Assembly: GCF_050947335.1 (NCBI RefSeq)
Contig: NW_027473327.1
Span: 1,426,001 to 1,490,000 of the forward strand
Direction of reading: 5' to 3'
Source: Megachile rotundata
Lineage: Eukaryota; Arthropoda; Insecta; Hymenoptera; Megachilidae
Length of the DNA stretch: 64,000 bases
The translations under genes and the position numbers were made by a program. The notes beneath the pieces are model-generated. The model ran no database searches. It was not told where the DNA came from and saw nothing but the letters and a program-made list of their open reading frames with translations. Positions 1-13,097 of this stretch are shown here, one piece after another; positions within the stretch are counted from its first letter, which is position 1; every line of letters starts with the position of its first letter.

Positions 1-2439
1 TATGATTGCGATTGTATGATTGTGATTGTATGATTGTGATTGTATGGTTGTGATCGTATGATTGTGATCGTATGATTGTGATTGTATGATTGTGATTGTA
101 TGGTTGTGATTGTATAATTGTGATTGTTTGATTGTAATTGTATGATTATGATTGTATGATTGTGATTGTATGATTGTGATGGTTTGATTGTGATTGTATG
201 ATTCCGATATTATGATTGTGATTGTATGATTGTAATTGTATGATTATGATTGTATGATTGTGATTGTATGATTGTGATGGTTTGATTGTGATTGTATGAT
301 TGCGATATTATGATTGTGATTGTATGATTGCGATTGTATGATTGTGATTGTATGATTGTGATTGTATGATTGTGATATTATGATTGTGATATTATGATTG
401 TGATATTATGATTGTGATAGTATGACTTTGATTGTATGACTGTGATTGTATGATTGTGATTGTATGATTGTGATTATCTGATTGTGGTTGTATGATTGTG
501 ATTGTATGATTGTGATTGTGCGATTGTCATTGTATGATTATGATTGTATGATTGTGATTGCATGATTGCGATTGCATGATTGTGATAATATGATTGCGAA
601 TGTATGATTGTGATTGTATGATTGTGATTGTATGATTGTGCTAGTATGATTGTGATTGTAAGATTGTGATTGTATGTCTGTGATTGTATGATTGTGATTG
701 TATGATTGTGATTGTATGATTGCATTTGGGAGATTGTATTTTGGAGATTGTAATTGTATGATTGCGATTGTGTGATTGTGATTGTATGATTGTGATTGTA
801 TGATTGTGATTGTATGATCGTGATTGTATGATTGTGATATTATGATTGTGATTGTATGATTGTGATTGTATGATTGTGATTGTATGATTGTGATTGTATG
901 ACTGTGATTGTATGATTGTGATTGTGCGATTGTGATTGTATGATTGTGATTGTATGATTGTAATTGTATGATTATGATTGTGTGATTGTGATTGTATGAT
1001 TATGATTGTATGATTGTGATAGTATGATTGTGATTGTAAGATTGTGATTGCATGACTGTGATTGTATGATTGTGATTGTATGATTGTGATTGTATGATTA
1101 GGATTGTATGATTGTGATAGTATGATTGTGATTGTATGATTGTGATTGTATGATTGTGATTGTATGATTGTATTTGGGAGATTGTATTTTGGAGATTGTA
1201 ATTGTATGATTGCGATTGTATGATTGTGATTGTATGATTGTGATTGTATGATTGTGATCGTATGATTGTGATCGTATGATTGTGATTGTATGATTGTGAT
1301 TGTATGGTTGTGATTGTATAATTGTGATTGTTTGATTGTAATTGTATGATTATGATTGTATGATTGTGATTGTATGATTGTGATGGTTTGATTGTGATTG
1401 TATGATTCCGATATTATGATTGTGATTGTATGATTGTAATTGTATGATTATGATTGTATGATTGTGATTGTATGATTGTGATGGTTTGATTGTGATTGTA
1501 TGATTGCGATATTATGATTGTGATTGTATGATTGTGATTGTATGATAGCGATTGTATGATTGTGATTGTATGATTATGATTGTATGATTGTGATTGTATG
1601 ATTATGATTGTATGGTTGTGATTGAATGATTGTGATTGGATGATTGCGATTGTATGATTGTGATAGTATGATTGTGATTGTATGATTGTGATTGTATGAT
1701 TGTGATAGTATGATTGTGATTGTATGATTGTGATTGTATGATTGTGATTGTATGATTGTATTTGGGAGATTGTATTTTGGAGATTGTAATTGTATGATTG
1801 CGATTGTATGATTGTGATTGTATGATTGTGATTGTATGGTTGTGATCGTATGATTGTGATCGTATGATTGTGATTGTATGATTGTGATTGTATGGTTGTG
1901 ATTGTATAATTGTGATTGTTTGATTGTAATTGTATGATTATGATTGTATGATTGTGATTGTATGATTGTGATGGTTTGATTGTGATTGTATGATTCCGAT
2001 ATTATGATTGTGATTGTATGATTGTAATTGTATGATTATGATTGTATGATTGTGATTGTATGATTGTGATGGTTTGATTGTGATTGTATGATTGCGATAT
2101 TATGATTGTGATTGTATGATTGCGATTGTATGATTGTGATTGCGTGATTGTGATTGTATGATTGCGATTGTATGATTGTGATTGTATGATTGTGATTGTA
2201 TGATTGTGATATTATGATTGTGATATTATGATTGTGATAGTATGACTTTGATTGTATGACTGTGATTGTATGATTGTGATTGTATGATTGTGATTATCTG
2301 ATTGTGGTTGTATGATTGTGATTGTATGATTGTGATTGTGCGATTGTCATTGCATGATTATGATTGTATGATTGTGATTGCATGATTGCGATTGCATGAT
2401 TGTGATAATATGATTGCGAATGTATGATTGTGATTGTAT
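1..2439. repeat. B-type higher-order block, near copy at 55.8-58.3 kb
   Basis: This stretch matches 55,791-58,285 cassette for cassette, with the offset changing from 55,790 to 55,818, 55,832 and 55,846 as whole units are gained. It is itself internally repeated. Bases 1-935 recur at 1,793-2,783 (offset 1,792, rising to 1,848), and 1-330 recur again from 1,205. Diagnostic units in order are the TATGGTTGTGATCG / TATGATTGTGATCG doublet (43-70), TATAATTGTGATTG, TTTGATTGTAATTG, TATGATTCCGATAT (197-210), and TATGGTTG / AATGATTG / GATGATTG at 1,611-1,652. No gene. Confidence 0.88.
43..70. repeat. GATCG doublet, type example
   Basis: Two adjacent units, TATGGTTGTGATCG and TATGATTGTGATCG, each creating a GATC and a CpG. 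The doublet recurs one unit or so upstream of the TATGGTTG / TATAATTG run, for example at 1,835-1,862, near 7,625, near 57,670 and near 61,985. A relative without the GGTTG change is found near 5,750, 8,073, 12,959, 17,705 and 26,550. Confidence 0.85.
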
Positions 2440-5400
2440 GTCTGTGATTGTATGATTGTGATTGTATGATTGTGCTAGTATGATTGTGATTGTAAGATTG
2501 TGATTGTATGTCTGTGATTGTATGATTGTGATTGTATGATTGTGATTGTATGATTGTGATTGTATGATTGCATTTGGGAGATTGTGTTTTGGAGATTGTA
2601 ATTGTATGATTGCGATTGTGTGATTGTGATTGTATGATTGTGATTGTATGATTGTGATTGTATGATCGTGATTGTATGATTGTGATATTATGATTGTGAT
2701 TGTATGATTGTGATTGTATGATTGTGATTGTATGATTGTGATTGTATGACTGTGATTGTATGATTGTGATTGTGCGATTGTGATTGTACGATTGTGATTG
2801 TACGATTGTGATTGTATGATTTTGATTGTATGATTATGATTGTATGATTGTGATTGCATGATTGTGATTGTATGATTGTGATAGTATGATTGTGATTGTA
2901 TGACTGTGATTGTACGACTGTGATTGTATGATTGTGATTGTATGATTGTCATTGTATGATTATGATTGTATGATTGTGATTGCATGATTGTGATTGTATG
3001 ATTGAGATTGCATGATTTTGTATGTATGACTGTGATTGTATGATTGTGATTGTATGATTGTGATTGTATGATTGTGATAGTATGATTGTGATTGTATGAT
3101 TGTGATTGTATGACTGTGATTGTATGATTGTGACTGTATGATTGTGATTGTATGATTGTGATAGTATGATTGTGATTGTATGATTGTGATTGTATGACTG
3201 TGATTGTATGATTGTGATTGTGCGATTGTGATTGTACGATTGTGATTGTACGATTGTGATTGTATGATTGTGATTGTATGATTATGATGGAATGATTGTG
3301 ATTGCATGATTGTGATTGTATGATTGTGATTGTATGATTGTGATTGTATGATTGTGATTGTATGATTGTGACTGTATGATTGTGATTGTATGATTGTGAT
3401 TGTGTGATTGCGATTGTATGATTGCGATTGTATGATTGTGATTGTATGATGGTGATTGTATGATTGTGATTGTATGACTGTGATTGTATGATTGTGATTG
3501 TATGATTGTGATTGTATGATTAGGATTGTGTGATTGTGATAGTATGATTGTGATTGTATGATTGTGATTGTATGATTGTGATTGTATGATTGTGATTGTA
3601 TGATTGTGATTGTATGATTGTGATTGTATGATTGTGATTGTATGATTGTATTTGGGAGATTGTATTTTGGAGATTGTAATTGTATGATTGCGATTGTATG
3701 ACTGTGATTGTATGATTGTGATTGTATGATTGTGATTGTATGATTAGGATTGTATGATTGTGATAGTATGATTGTGATTGTATGATTGTGATTGTATGAT
3801 TGTGATTGTATGATTGTATTTGGGAGATTGTATTTTGGAGATTGTAATTGTATGATTGTGATGGTATGATTTTGATTGTATGATTGCGATAGTATGATTG
3901 TGATTGTATGATTGTGATTGTATGATTGTGACTGTATGATTGTGATTGTATGATTGTGATTGCGTGATTGTGATTGTATGATTGTGATTGCGTGATTGTG
4001 ATTGTATGATTGCGATTGTATGATTGTGATTGTATGATTGTGATTGTATGATTGTGATAGTATGATTGTGATAGTATGACTGTGATTGTATGACTGTGAT
4101 TGTATGATTGTGATTGTGTGATTGTGATTGTCTGATTGTGGTTGTATGATTGTGATTGTATGATTGTGATTGTATGATTGTGATTGTATGACTGTGATTG
4201 TATGATTGTGATTGTGTGATTGCGATTGTATGATTGCGATTGTATGATTGCGATTGTATGATTGTGATTGTATGATTGTGATTGTATGACTGTGATTGTA
4301 TGATTGTGATTGTATGATTGTGATTGTATGATTGCGATTGTATGATTGTGATTGTATGATTGTGATTGTATGATTGTGATTGTATGATTGTGATTGTATG
4401 ATTGTGACTGTATGATTGTGATTGTATGATTGTGATTGTGTGATTGCGATTGTATGATTGCGATTGTATGATTGTGATTGTGTGATTGCGATTGTATGAT
4501 TGCGATTGTATGATTGTGATTGTATGATGGTGATTGTATGATTGTGATTGTATGACTGTGATTGTATGATTGTGATTGTATGATTGTGATTGTATGATTA
4601 GGATTGTGTGATTGTGATAGTGTGATTGTGATTGTATGATTGTGATTGTATGATTGTGATTGTATGATTGTGATTGTATGATTGTGATTGTATGATTGTG
4701 ATTGTATGATTGCGATATTATGATTGTGATTGTATGATTGTGATTGTATGATTGTGGTTGTATGATTGTGATTGTATGATTGTATTTGGGAGATTGTGAT
4801 TGTATGATTGCGATTGTATGATTGTGATTGCGTGATTGTGATTGTATGATTGCGATTGTATGATTGTGATTGTATGGTTGTGATTGTATGATTGTGATGG
4901 TATGATTGTGATTGTATGATTGTGATTGTATGATTGTGATTGTATGATTATGATGGAATGATTGTGATTGTATGGTTGTGATTGAATGATTGTGTTTGGA
5001 TGATTGCGATTGTACGATTGCGATAGTATGATTGTGATTGTATGATTGTGATTTTATGATTGTCATTGTCTGATTATGATTGTATGATTGTGATTGTATG
5101 ATCGTGATTGTATGATTGTGATAGTATGATTGTGATTGTATGATTGTGATTGTATGATTGTGATTGTATGACTGTGATTGTATGATTGTGATTGTGCGAT
5201 TGCGATTGTATGATTGTATTTGGGAGATTGTATTTGGGAGATTGTAATTGTATGATTGCGATTGTATGATTGAGATTGTATGATTGTGATTGTATGATTG
5301 TGATTGTATGATTGTGATAGCATGATTGTGATTGTGTGATTGTGATTGTATGACTGTGATTGTATGATTAGGATTGTATGATTGTGATAGTATGATTGTG

Positions 5401-5720
5401 ATTGTATGATTGTGATTGTATGATTGTGATAGTATGATTGTGATTGTATGATTGTGATTGCGTGATTGTGATTGTATGATTGCGATTGTATGATTGTGAT
5501 TGTATGATTGTGATTGTATGATTGTGATATTATGATTGTGATAGTATGACTGTGATTGTATGACTGTGATTGTATGATTGTGATTGTATGATTGTGATTG
5601 TCTGATTGTGGTTGTATGATTGTGATTGTATGATTGTGATTGTATGATTGTGATTGTATGATTGTATTTGGGAGATTGTATTTTGGAGATTGTAATTGTA
5701 TGATTGCGATTTTATGATTG
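2440..5720. repeat. Satellite between mapped blocks, B-type passing into A-type
   Basis: Only 14-bp units are present. The stretch holds TACGATTG and TGCGATTG clusters, and a TATGATTGAGATTG / CATGATTTTGTATG pair (2,997-3,024). Two long marker cassettes lie only 12 units apart (3654 and 3822). The first short cassette is at 4788 and the first double cassette at 5222. From about 5,000 the content resembles 25.8-26.5 kb and 42.7-43.4 kb, so this is where A-type satellite begins. The minus strand is open over 3,744-5,066 and 5,063-6,493, but this is repeat-derived (see the rejected list). Confidence 0.85.
2997..3024. repeat. Variant pair with CATGATTTTGTATG, type example
   Basis: The pair is TATGATTGAGATTG then CATGATTTTGTATG. 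It recurs in unit register at many places, including 9,703, 11,313, 12,615, 52,669 and 58,423 (start of the CATG unit). A sister form ending in TTTTGAATG is at 11,677, 16,423, 30,003 and 46,957. It is a second independent marker for tracing block copies. No function is evident. Confidence 0.85.
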
Positions 5721-7349
5721 TGATTGTATGATTGTGATTGTATGATTGTGATCGTATGATTGTGATCGTATGATAGTGATTGTATGATTGTGATTGTATG
5801 GTTGTGATTGTATGATTGTGATTGCATGATTGTGAATGTATGATTGTGATTGTATGATTGCATTTGGGAGATTGTATTTTGGAGATTGTAATTGTATGAT
5901 TGTGATTGTATGATTGCGATTGTATGATTGTGATTGTATGATTGTGATATTATGATTGTGATAGTATGACTGTGATTGTATGACTGTGATTGTATGATTG
6001 TGATTGTATGATTGTGATTGTATGATTCCGATATTATGATTGTGATTGTATGATTGTATTTGTATGATTGTGGTTGTATGATTGTGATTGTATGATTGTA
6101 TTTGGGAGATTGTGATTGTATGATTGCGATTGTATGATTGTGATTGCGTGATTGTGATTGTATGATTGCGATTGTATGATTGTGATCGTATGGTTGTGAT
6201 TGTATGATTGTGATGGTATGATTGTGATTGTATGATTGCGATAGTATGATTGGGATTGTATGATTGTGATTGTATGATTGTGACTGTATGATTGTGATTG
6301 TATGATTGTGATTGCGTGATTGTGATTGTATGATTGCGATTGTATGATTGTGATTGTATGATTGTGATTGTCTGATTGTGGTTGTATGATTGTGATTGTA
6401 TGACTGTGATTGTATGATTGTCATTGTATGATTATGATTGTATGATTGTGATTGCATGATTGTGAATGTATGATTGTGATTGTATGATTGCATTTGGGAG
6501 ATTGTATTTTGGAGATTGTAATTGTATGATTGTGATTGTATGATTGCGATTGTATGATTGTGATTGTATGATTGTGATATTATGATTGTGATAGTATGAC
6601 TGTGATTGTATGACTGTGATTGTATGATTGTGATTGTATGATTGTGATTGTCTGATTGTGGTTGTATGATTGTGATTGTATGACTGTGATTGTATGATTG
6701 TCATTGTATGATTATGATTGTATGATTGTGATTGCATGATTGTGATTGTATGATCGTGATTGTATGATTGTGATAGTATGATTGTGATTGTATGATTGTG
6801 ATTGTATGATTGTGATTGTATGACGGTGATTGTATGATTGTGATTGTATGACTGTGATTGTATGATTGTGATTGTGCGATTGTGATTGTACGATTGTGAT
6901 TGTACGATTGTGATTGTACGATTGTGATTGTATGATTATAGTTGTATGATTGTGATAGTATGATTGTGATTGTAAGATTGTGATTGTATGACTGTGATTG
7001 TATGATTGTGATTGTATGATTGTGTTTGTATGATTAGGATTGTATGATTGCGATAGTATGATTGTGATTGTATGATTGTGATTGTATGATTGTGATTGTA
7101 TGATTGCATTTGGGAGATTGTATTTTGGAGATTGTAATTGTATGATTGCGATTGTATGATTGCGATTGTATGATTGTGATTGTATGATTGTGATATTATG
7201 ATTGTGATAGTATGACTGTGATTGTATGACTGTGATTGTATGATTGTGATTGTATGATTGTGATTGTCTGATTGTGGTTGTATGATTGTGATTGTATGAC
7301 TGTGATTGTATGATTGTCATTGTATGATTATGATTGTATGATTGTGATT
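5721..7349. repeat. A-type block, copy 1 of a 2,324-bp-spaced pair
   Basis: Matches 8,045-9,673 at a constant offset of 2,324 bp (166 units). Marker cassettes at 5866, 6104, 6496 and 7112 pair with 8190, 8428, 8820 and 9436. Only isolated substitutions separate the copies, for example TATGATTG near 6,630 against TATGACTG near 8,950. The pair is interrupted by a B-type island at 7,350-8,044. Confidence 0.9.
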
Positions 7350-8044
7350 GTATGATTATGATTGTATGATTGTGATTGTATGATTATGATTGTATGGTTG
7401 TGATTGAATGATTGTGATTGGATGATTGCGATTGTATGATTGTGATAGTATGATTGTGATTGTATGATTGTGATTGTATGATTGTGATAGTATGATTGTG
7501 ATTGTATGATTGTGATTGTATGATTGTGATTGTATGATTGTATTTGGGAGATTGTATTTTGGAGATTGTAATTGTATGATTGCGATTGTATGATTGTGAT
7601 TGTATGATTGTGATTGTATGGTTGTGATCGTATGATTGTGATCGTATGATTGTGATTGTATGATTGTGATTGTATGGTTGTGATTGTATAATTGTGATTG
7701 TTTGATTGTAATTGTATGATTATGATTGTATGATTGTGATTGTATGATTGTGATGGTTTGATTGTGATTGTATGATTCCGATATTATGATTGTGATTGTA
7801 TGATTGTAATTGTATGATTATGATTGTATGATTGTGATTGTATGATTGTGATGGTTTGATTGTGATTGTATGATTGCGATATTATGATTGTGATTGTATG
7901 ATTGCGATTGTATGATTGTGATTGCGTGATTGTGATTGTATGATTGCGATTGTATGATTGTGATTGTATGATTGTGATTGTATGATTGTGATATTATGAT
8001 TGTGATATTATGATTGTGATAGTATGACTTTGATTGTATGACTG
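7350..8044. repeat. B-type island inside an A-type zone
   Basis: This 695-bp stretch matches about 1,568-2,262 at an offset of 5,782 bp (413 units). It contains the same TATGGTTG / AATGATTG / GATGATTG run, the long cassette at 7546 (partner 1764), the GATCG doublet, the TTCCGATAT unit and the GATAT repeats leading to TATGACTTTGATTG. Both flanks are A-type copies of each other, so a B-type tract sits between two copies of the same A-type block. Confidence 0.87.
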
Positions 8045-9673
8045 TGATTGTATGATTGTGATTGTATGATTGTGATCGTATGATTGTGATCGTATGATAG
8101 TGATTGTATGATTGTGATTGTATGGTTGTGATTGTATGATTGTGATTGCATGATTGTGAATGTATGATTGTGATTGTATGATTGCATTTGGGAGATTGTA
8201 TTTTGGAGATTGTAATTGTATGATTGTGATTGTATGATTGCGATTGTATGATTGTGATTGTATGATTGTGATATTATGATTGTGATAGTATGACTGTGAT
8301 TGTATGACTGTGATTGTATGATTGTGATTGTATGATTGTGATTGTATGATTCCGATATTATGATTGTGATTGTATGATTGTATTTGTATGATTGTGGTTG
8401 TATGATTGTGATTGTATGATTGTATTTGGGAGATTGTGATTGTATGATTGCGATTGTATGATTGTGATTGCGTGATTGTGATTGTATGATTGCGATTGTA
8501 TGATTGTGATCGTATGGTTGTGATTGTATGATTGTGATGGTATGATTGTGATTGTATGATTGCGATAGTATGATTGGGATTGTATGATTGTGATTGTATG
8601 ATTGTGACTGTATGATTGTGATTGTATGATTGTGATTGCGTGATTGTGATTGTATGATTGCGATTGTATGATTGTGATTGTATGATTGTGATTGTCTGAT
8701 TGTGGTTGTATGATTGTGATTGTATGACTGTGATTGTATGATTGTCATTGTATGATTATGATTGTATGATTGTGATTGCATGATTGTGAATGTATGATTG
8801 TGATTGTATGATTGCATTTGGGAGATTGTATTTTGGAGATTGTAATTGTATGATTGTGATTGTATGATTGCGATTGTATGATTGTGATTGTATGATTGTG
8901 ATATTATGATTGTGATAGTATGACTGTGATTGTATGACTGTGATTGTATGACTGTGATTGTATGATTGTGATTGTCTGATTGTGGTTGTATGATTGTGAT
9001 TGTATGACTGTGATTGTATGATTGTCATTGTATGATTATGATTGTATGATTGTGATTGCATGATTGTGATTGTATGATCGTGATTGTATGATTGTGATAG
9101 TATGATTGTGATTGTATGATTGTGATTGTATGATTGTGATTGTATGACGGTGATTGTATGATTGTGATTGTATGACTGTGATTGTATGATTGTGATTGTG
9201 CGATTGTGATTGTACGATTGTGATTGTACGATTGTGATTGTACGATTGTGATTGTATGATTATAGTTGTATGATTGTGATAGTATGATTGTGATTGTAAG
9301 ATTGTGATTGTATGACTGTGATTGTATGATTGTGATTGTATGATTGTGTTTGTATGATTAGGATTGTATGATTGCGATAGTATGATTGTGATTGTATGAT
9401 TGTGATTGTATGATTGTGATTGTATGATTGCATTTGGGAGATTGTATTTTGGAGATTGTAATTGTATGATTGCGATTGTATGATTGCGATTGTATGATTG
9501 TGATTGTATGATTGTGATATTATGATTGTGATAGTATGACTGTGATTGTATGACTGTGATTGTATGATTGTGATTGTATGATTGTGATTGTCTGATTGTG
9601 GTTGTATGATTGTGATTGTATGACTGTGATTGTATGATTGTCATTGTATGATTATGATTGTATGATTGTGATT
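8045..9673. repeat. A-type block, copy 2 of the 2,324-bp-spaced pair
   Basis: Partner of 5,721-7,349. It then runs on into the 4,760-bp tandem duplication, whose first copy starts inside it at 8,338. It carries TATGACGGTGATTG, a run of TACGATTG units, TATGATTATAGTTG and TATGATTGTGTTTG / TATGATTAGGATTG in the same order as its partner. Confidence 0.88.
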
Positions 9674-12600
9674 GCATGATTGTGATTGTATGATTGAGAC
9701 TGCATGATTTTGTATGTATGTTTGTGATTGTATGATTGTGATTGTATGATTGTGATTGTATGATTGTGATTGTATGATTGCGATATTATGACTGTGATTG
9801 TATGATTGTGGTTGTATGATTGTGGTTGTATGATTGTGATTGTATGATTGTATTTGGGAGAATGTGATTGTATGATTGCGATTGTATGATTGTGATTGCG
9901 TGATTGTGATTGTATGATTGCGATTGTATGATTGTGATTGTATGGTTGTGATTGTATGATTGTGATGGTATGATTGTGATTGTATGATTGTGATTGTATG
10001 ATTGTGATTGTATGATTATGATGGAATGATTGTGATTGCATGATTGTGATTGTATGATTGTGATTGTATGACTGTGATTGTATGATTGTGATTGTATGAT
10101 TGTGATTGTATGATTAGGAATGTGTGATTGCGATAGTATGATTGTGATTGTATGATTGTGATTGTATGATTGTGATTGTATGATTGTGATTGTATGATTG
10201 TGATTGTATGATTGTGATTGTATGATTGTGATTGTATGATTGTATTTGGGAGATTGTATTTTGGAGATTGTAATTGTATGATTGCGATTGTATGATTGCG
10301 ATTGTATGATTGCGATTGTATGATTGCGATTGTATGATTGTGATTGTATGATTGTGATTGTATGATTGTGATTGTATGATTGTGATTGTATGATTGTAAT
10401 TGTATGATTATAATTGTATGATTGTGATTGTATGATTGTGATTGTATGACTGTGATTGTATGATTGTGATTGTGCGACTGTGATTGTACGATTGTGATTG
10501 TACGATTGTGATTGTATGATTGTGATTGTATGATTGTGATTGTATGATTGCATTTGGGAGATTGTATTTTGGAGATTGTAATTGAATGATAGCGATTGTA
10601 TGATTGAGATTGTATGATTGTGATTGTATGATTGTGATTGTATGATTGTGATTGTATGATTGTGATTGTATGATTGTGATTGTATGATCGTGATTGTATG
10701 ATTGTGATAGTATGATTGTGATTGTATGATTGTGATTGTATGATTGTGATTGTATGACTGTGATTGTATGATTGTGATTGTGCGATTGTGATTGTACGAT
10801 TGTGATTGTACGATTGTGATTGTAAGATTGTGATTGTATGATTATAGTTGTATGATTGTGATAGTATGATTGTGATTGTAAGATTGTGATTGTATGACTG
10901 TGATTGTATGATTGTGATTGTATGATTGTGTTTGTATGATTAGGATTGTATGATTGCGATAGTATGATTGTGATTGTATGATTGTGATTGTATGATTGTG
11001 ATTGTATGATTGTGATTGTATGATTGTGATTGTATGATTGCATTTGGGAGATTGTATTTTGGAGATTGTAATTGTATGATTGCGATTGTATGATTGCGAT
11101 TGTATGATTGTGATTGTATGATTGTGATATTATGATTGTGATAGTATGACTGTGATTGTATGACTGTGATTGTATGATTGTGATTGTATGATTGTGATTG
11201 TCTGATTGTGGTTGTATGATTGTGATTGTATGACTGTGATTGTATGATTGTCATTGTATGATTATGATTGTATGATTGTGATTGCATGATTGTGATTGTA
11301 TGATTGAGATTGCATGATTTTGTATGTATGTTTGTGATTGTATGATTGTGATTGTATGATTGTGATTGTATGATTGTGATTGTATGATTGCGATATTATG
11401 ATTGTGATTGTATGATTGTGATTGTATGATTGTGGTTGTATGATTGTGATTGTATGATTGTATTTGGGAGATTGTGATTGTATGATTGCGATTGTATGAT
11501 TGTGATTGCGTGATTGTGATTGTATGATTGCGATTGTATGATTGTGATTGTATGGTTGTGATTGTATGATTGTGATGGTATGATTGTGATTGTATGATTG
11601 TGATTGTATGATTGTGATTGTATGATTATGATGGAATGATTGTGATTGCATGATTGCGATTGTATGATTGTGATTGCATGATTTTGAATGTATGATTGTG
11701 ATTGTATGATTGTGATTGTATGATTGTGATTGTATGATTGTGATTGTATGATTGTGATTGTATGATTGTGATTGTATGATTGTGATTGTATGATTGTGAT
11801 TGTATGATAGCGATTATATGATTGTGATTGTATGATTATGATTGTATGATTGTGATTGTATGATTATGATTGTATGGTTGTGATTGAATGATTGTGATTG
11901 GATGATTGCGATTGTACGATTGCGATAGTATGATTGTGATTGTATGATTGTGATTTTATGATTGTCATTGTCTGATTATGATTGTATGATTGTGATTGTA
12001 TGATCGTGATTGTATGATTGTGATTGTATGATTGTGATTGTATGATTGTGATTGTATGATTGTGATTGTATGACTGTGATTGTATGATTGTGATTGTGCG
12101 ATTGTGATTGTATGATTGTATTTGGGAGATTGTATTTGGGAGATTGTAATTGTATGATTGCGATTGTATGATTGAGATTGTATGATTGTGATTGTATGAT
12201 TGTGATTGTATGATTGTGATAGCATGATTGTGATTGTGTGATTGTGATTGTATGACTGTGATTGTATGATTGTGATTGTATGATTGTGATAGTATGATTG
12301 TGATTGTATGATTGTGATTGTATGATTGTGATAGTATGATTGTGATTGTATGATTGTGATTGCGTGATTGTGATTGTATGATTGCGATTGTATGATTGTG
12401 ATTGTATGATTGTGATTGTATGATTGTGATATTATGATTGTGATAGTATGACTGTGATTGTATGACTGTGATTGTATGATTGTGATTGTATGATTTTGAT
12501 TGTCTGATTGTGGTTGTATGATTGTGATTGTATGATTGTGATTGTATGATTGTCATTGTATGATTATGATTGTATGATTGTGATTGCATGATTGTGATTG

Positions 12601-13097
12601 TATGATTGAGATTGCATGATTTTGTATGTATGATTGTGATTGTATGATTGTGATTGTATGATTGTGATAATATGATTGCGAATGTATGATTGTGATTGTA
12701 TGATTATGATTGTATGATTGTGATAGTATGATTGTGATTGTAAGATTGTGATTGCATGACTGTGATTGTATGATTGTGATTGTATGATTGTGATTGTATG
12801 ATTAGGATTGTATGATTGTGATAGTATGATTGTGATTGTATGATTGTGATTGTATGATTGTGATTGTATGATTGTATTTGGGAGATTGTATTTTGGAGAT
12901 TGTAATTGTATGATTGCGATTTTATGATTGTGATTGTATGATTGTGATTGTATGATTGTGATCGTATGATTGTGATCGTATGATAGTGATTGTATGATTG
13001 TGATTGTATGGTTGTGATTGTATGATTGTGATTGTATGATTGTAATTGTATGATTATGATTGTATGATTGTGATTGTATGATTGTGATGGTTTGATT
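8338..13097. repeat. 4,760-bp higher-order repeat, copy 1 (340 units)
   Basis: Cassettes at 8428, 8820, 9436, 9856, 10248 and 10556 recur exactly 4,760 bp downstream. Those at 11046, 11466, 12124, 12880 and 13188 recur 4,746 bp downstream, so one 14-bp unit has been lost between 15,316 and 15,792 or gained in this copy. The shared rare change GGAGAATG (9,857-9,864 and 14,617-14,624) supports recent duplication. The left edge is seen as the point where 8,341 and 13,101 begin to agree at the TTCCGATAT unit. Confidence 0.9.

Noticed and set aside
111..130. TATAAT-like promoter box in the unit TATAATTGTGATTG
   Set aside because: It is a one-base variant of the satellite unit, has no matching upstream element, recurs with its cassette and precedes no gene.
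3744..6493. Long minus-strand open frames (for example 440 codons at 3,744-5,066 and 476 codons at 5,063-6,493), and dozens like them across the window
   Set aside because: They are translations of the satellite. All three minus frames give the same 14-residue repeat, residues vary freely (N/Y/S/H/D at the same place), starts and stops fall in recurring variant units, and there is no promoter, intron signal or non-repeat domain. None is annotated as a gene.
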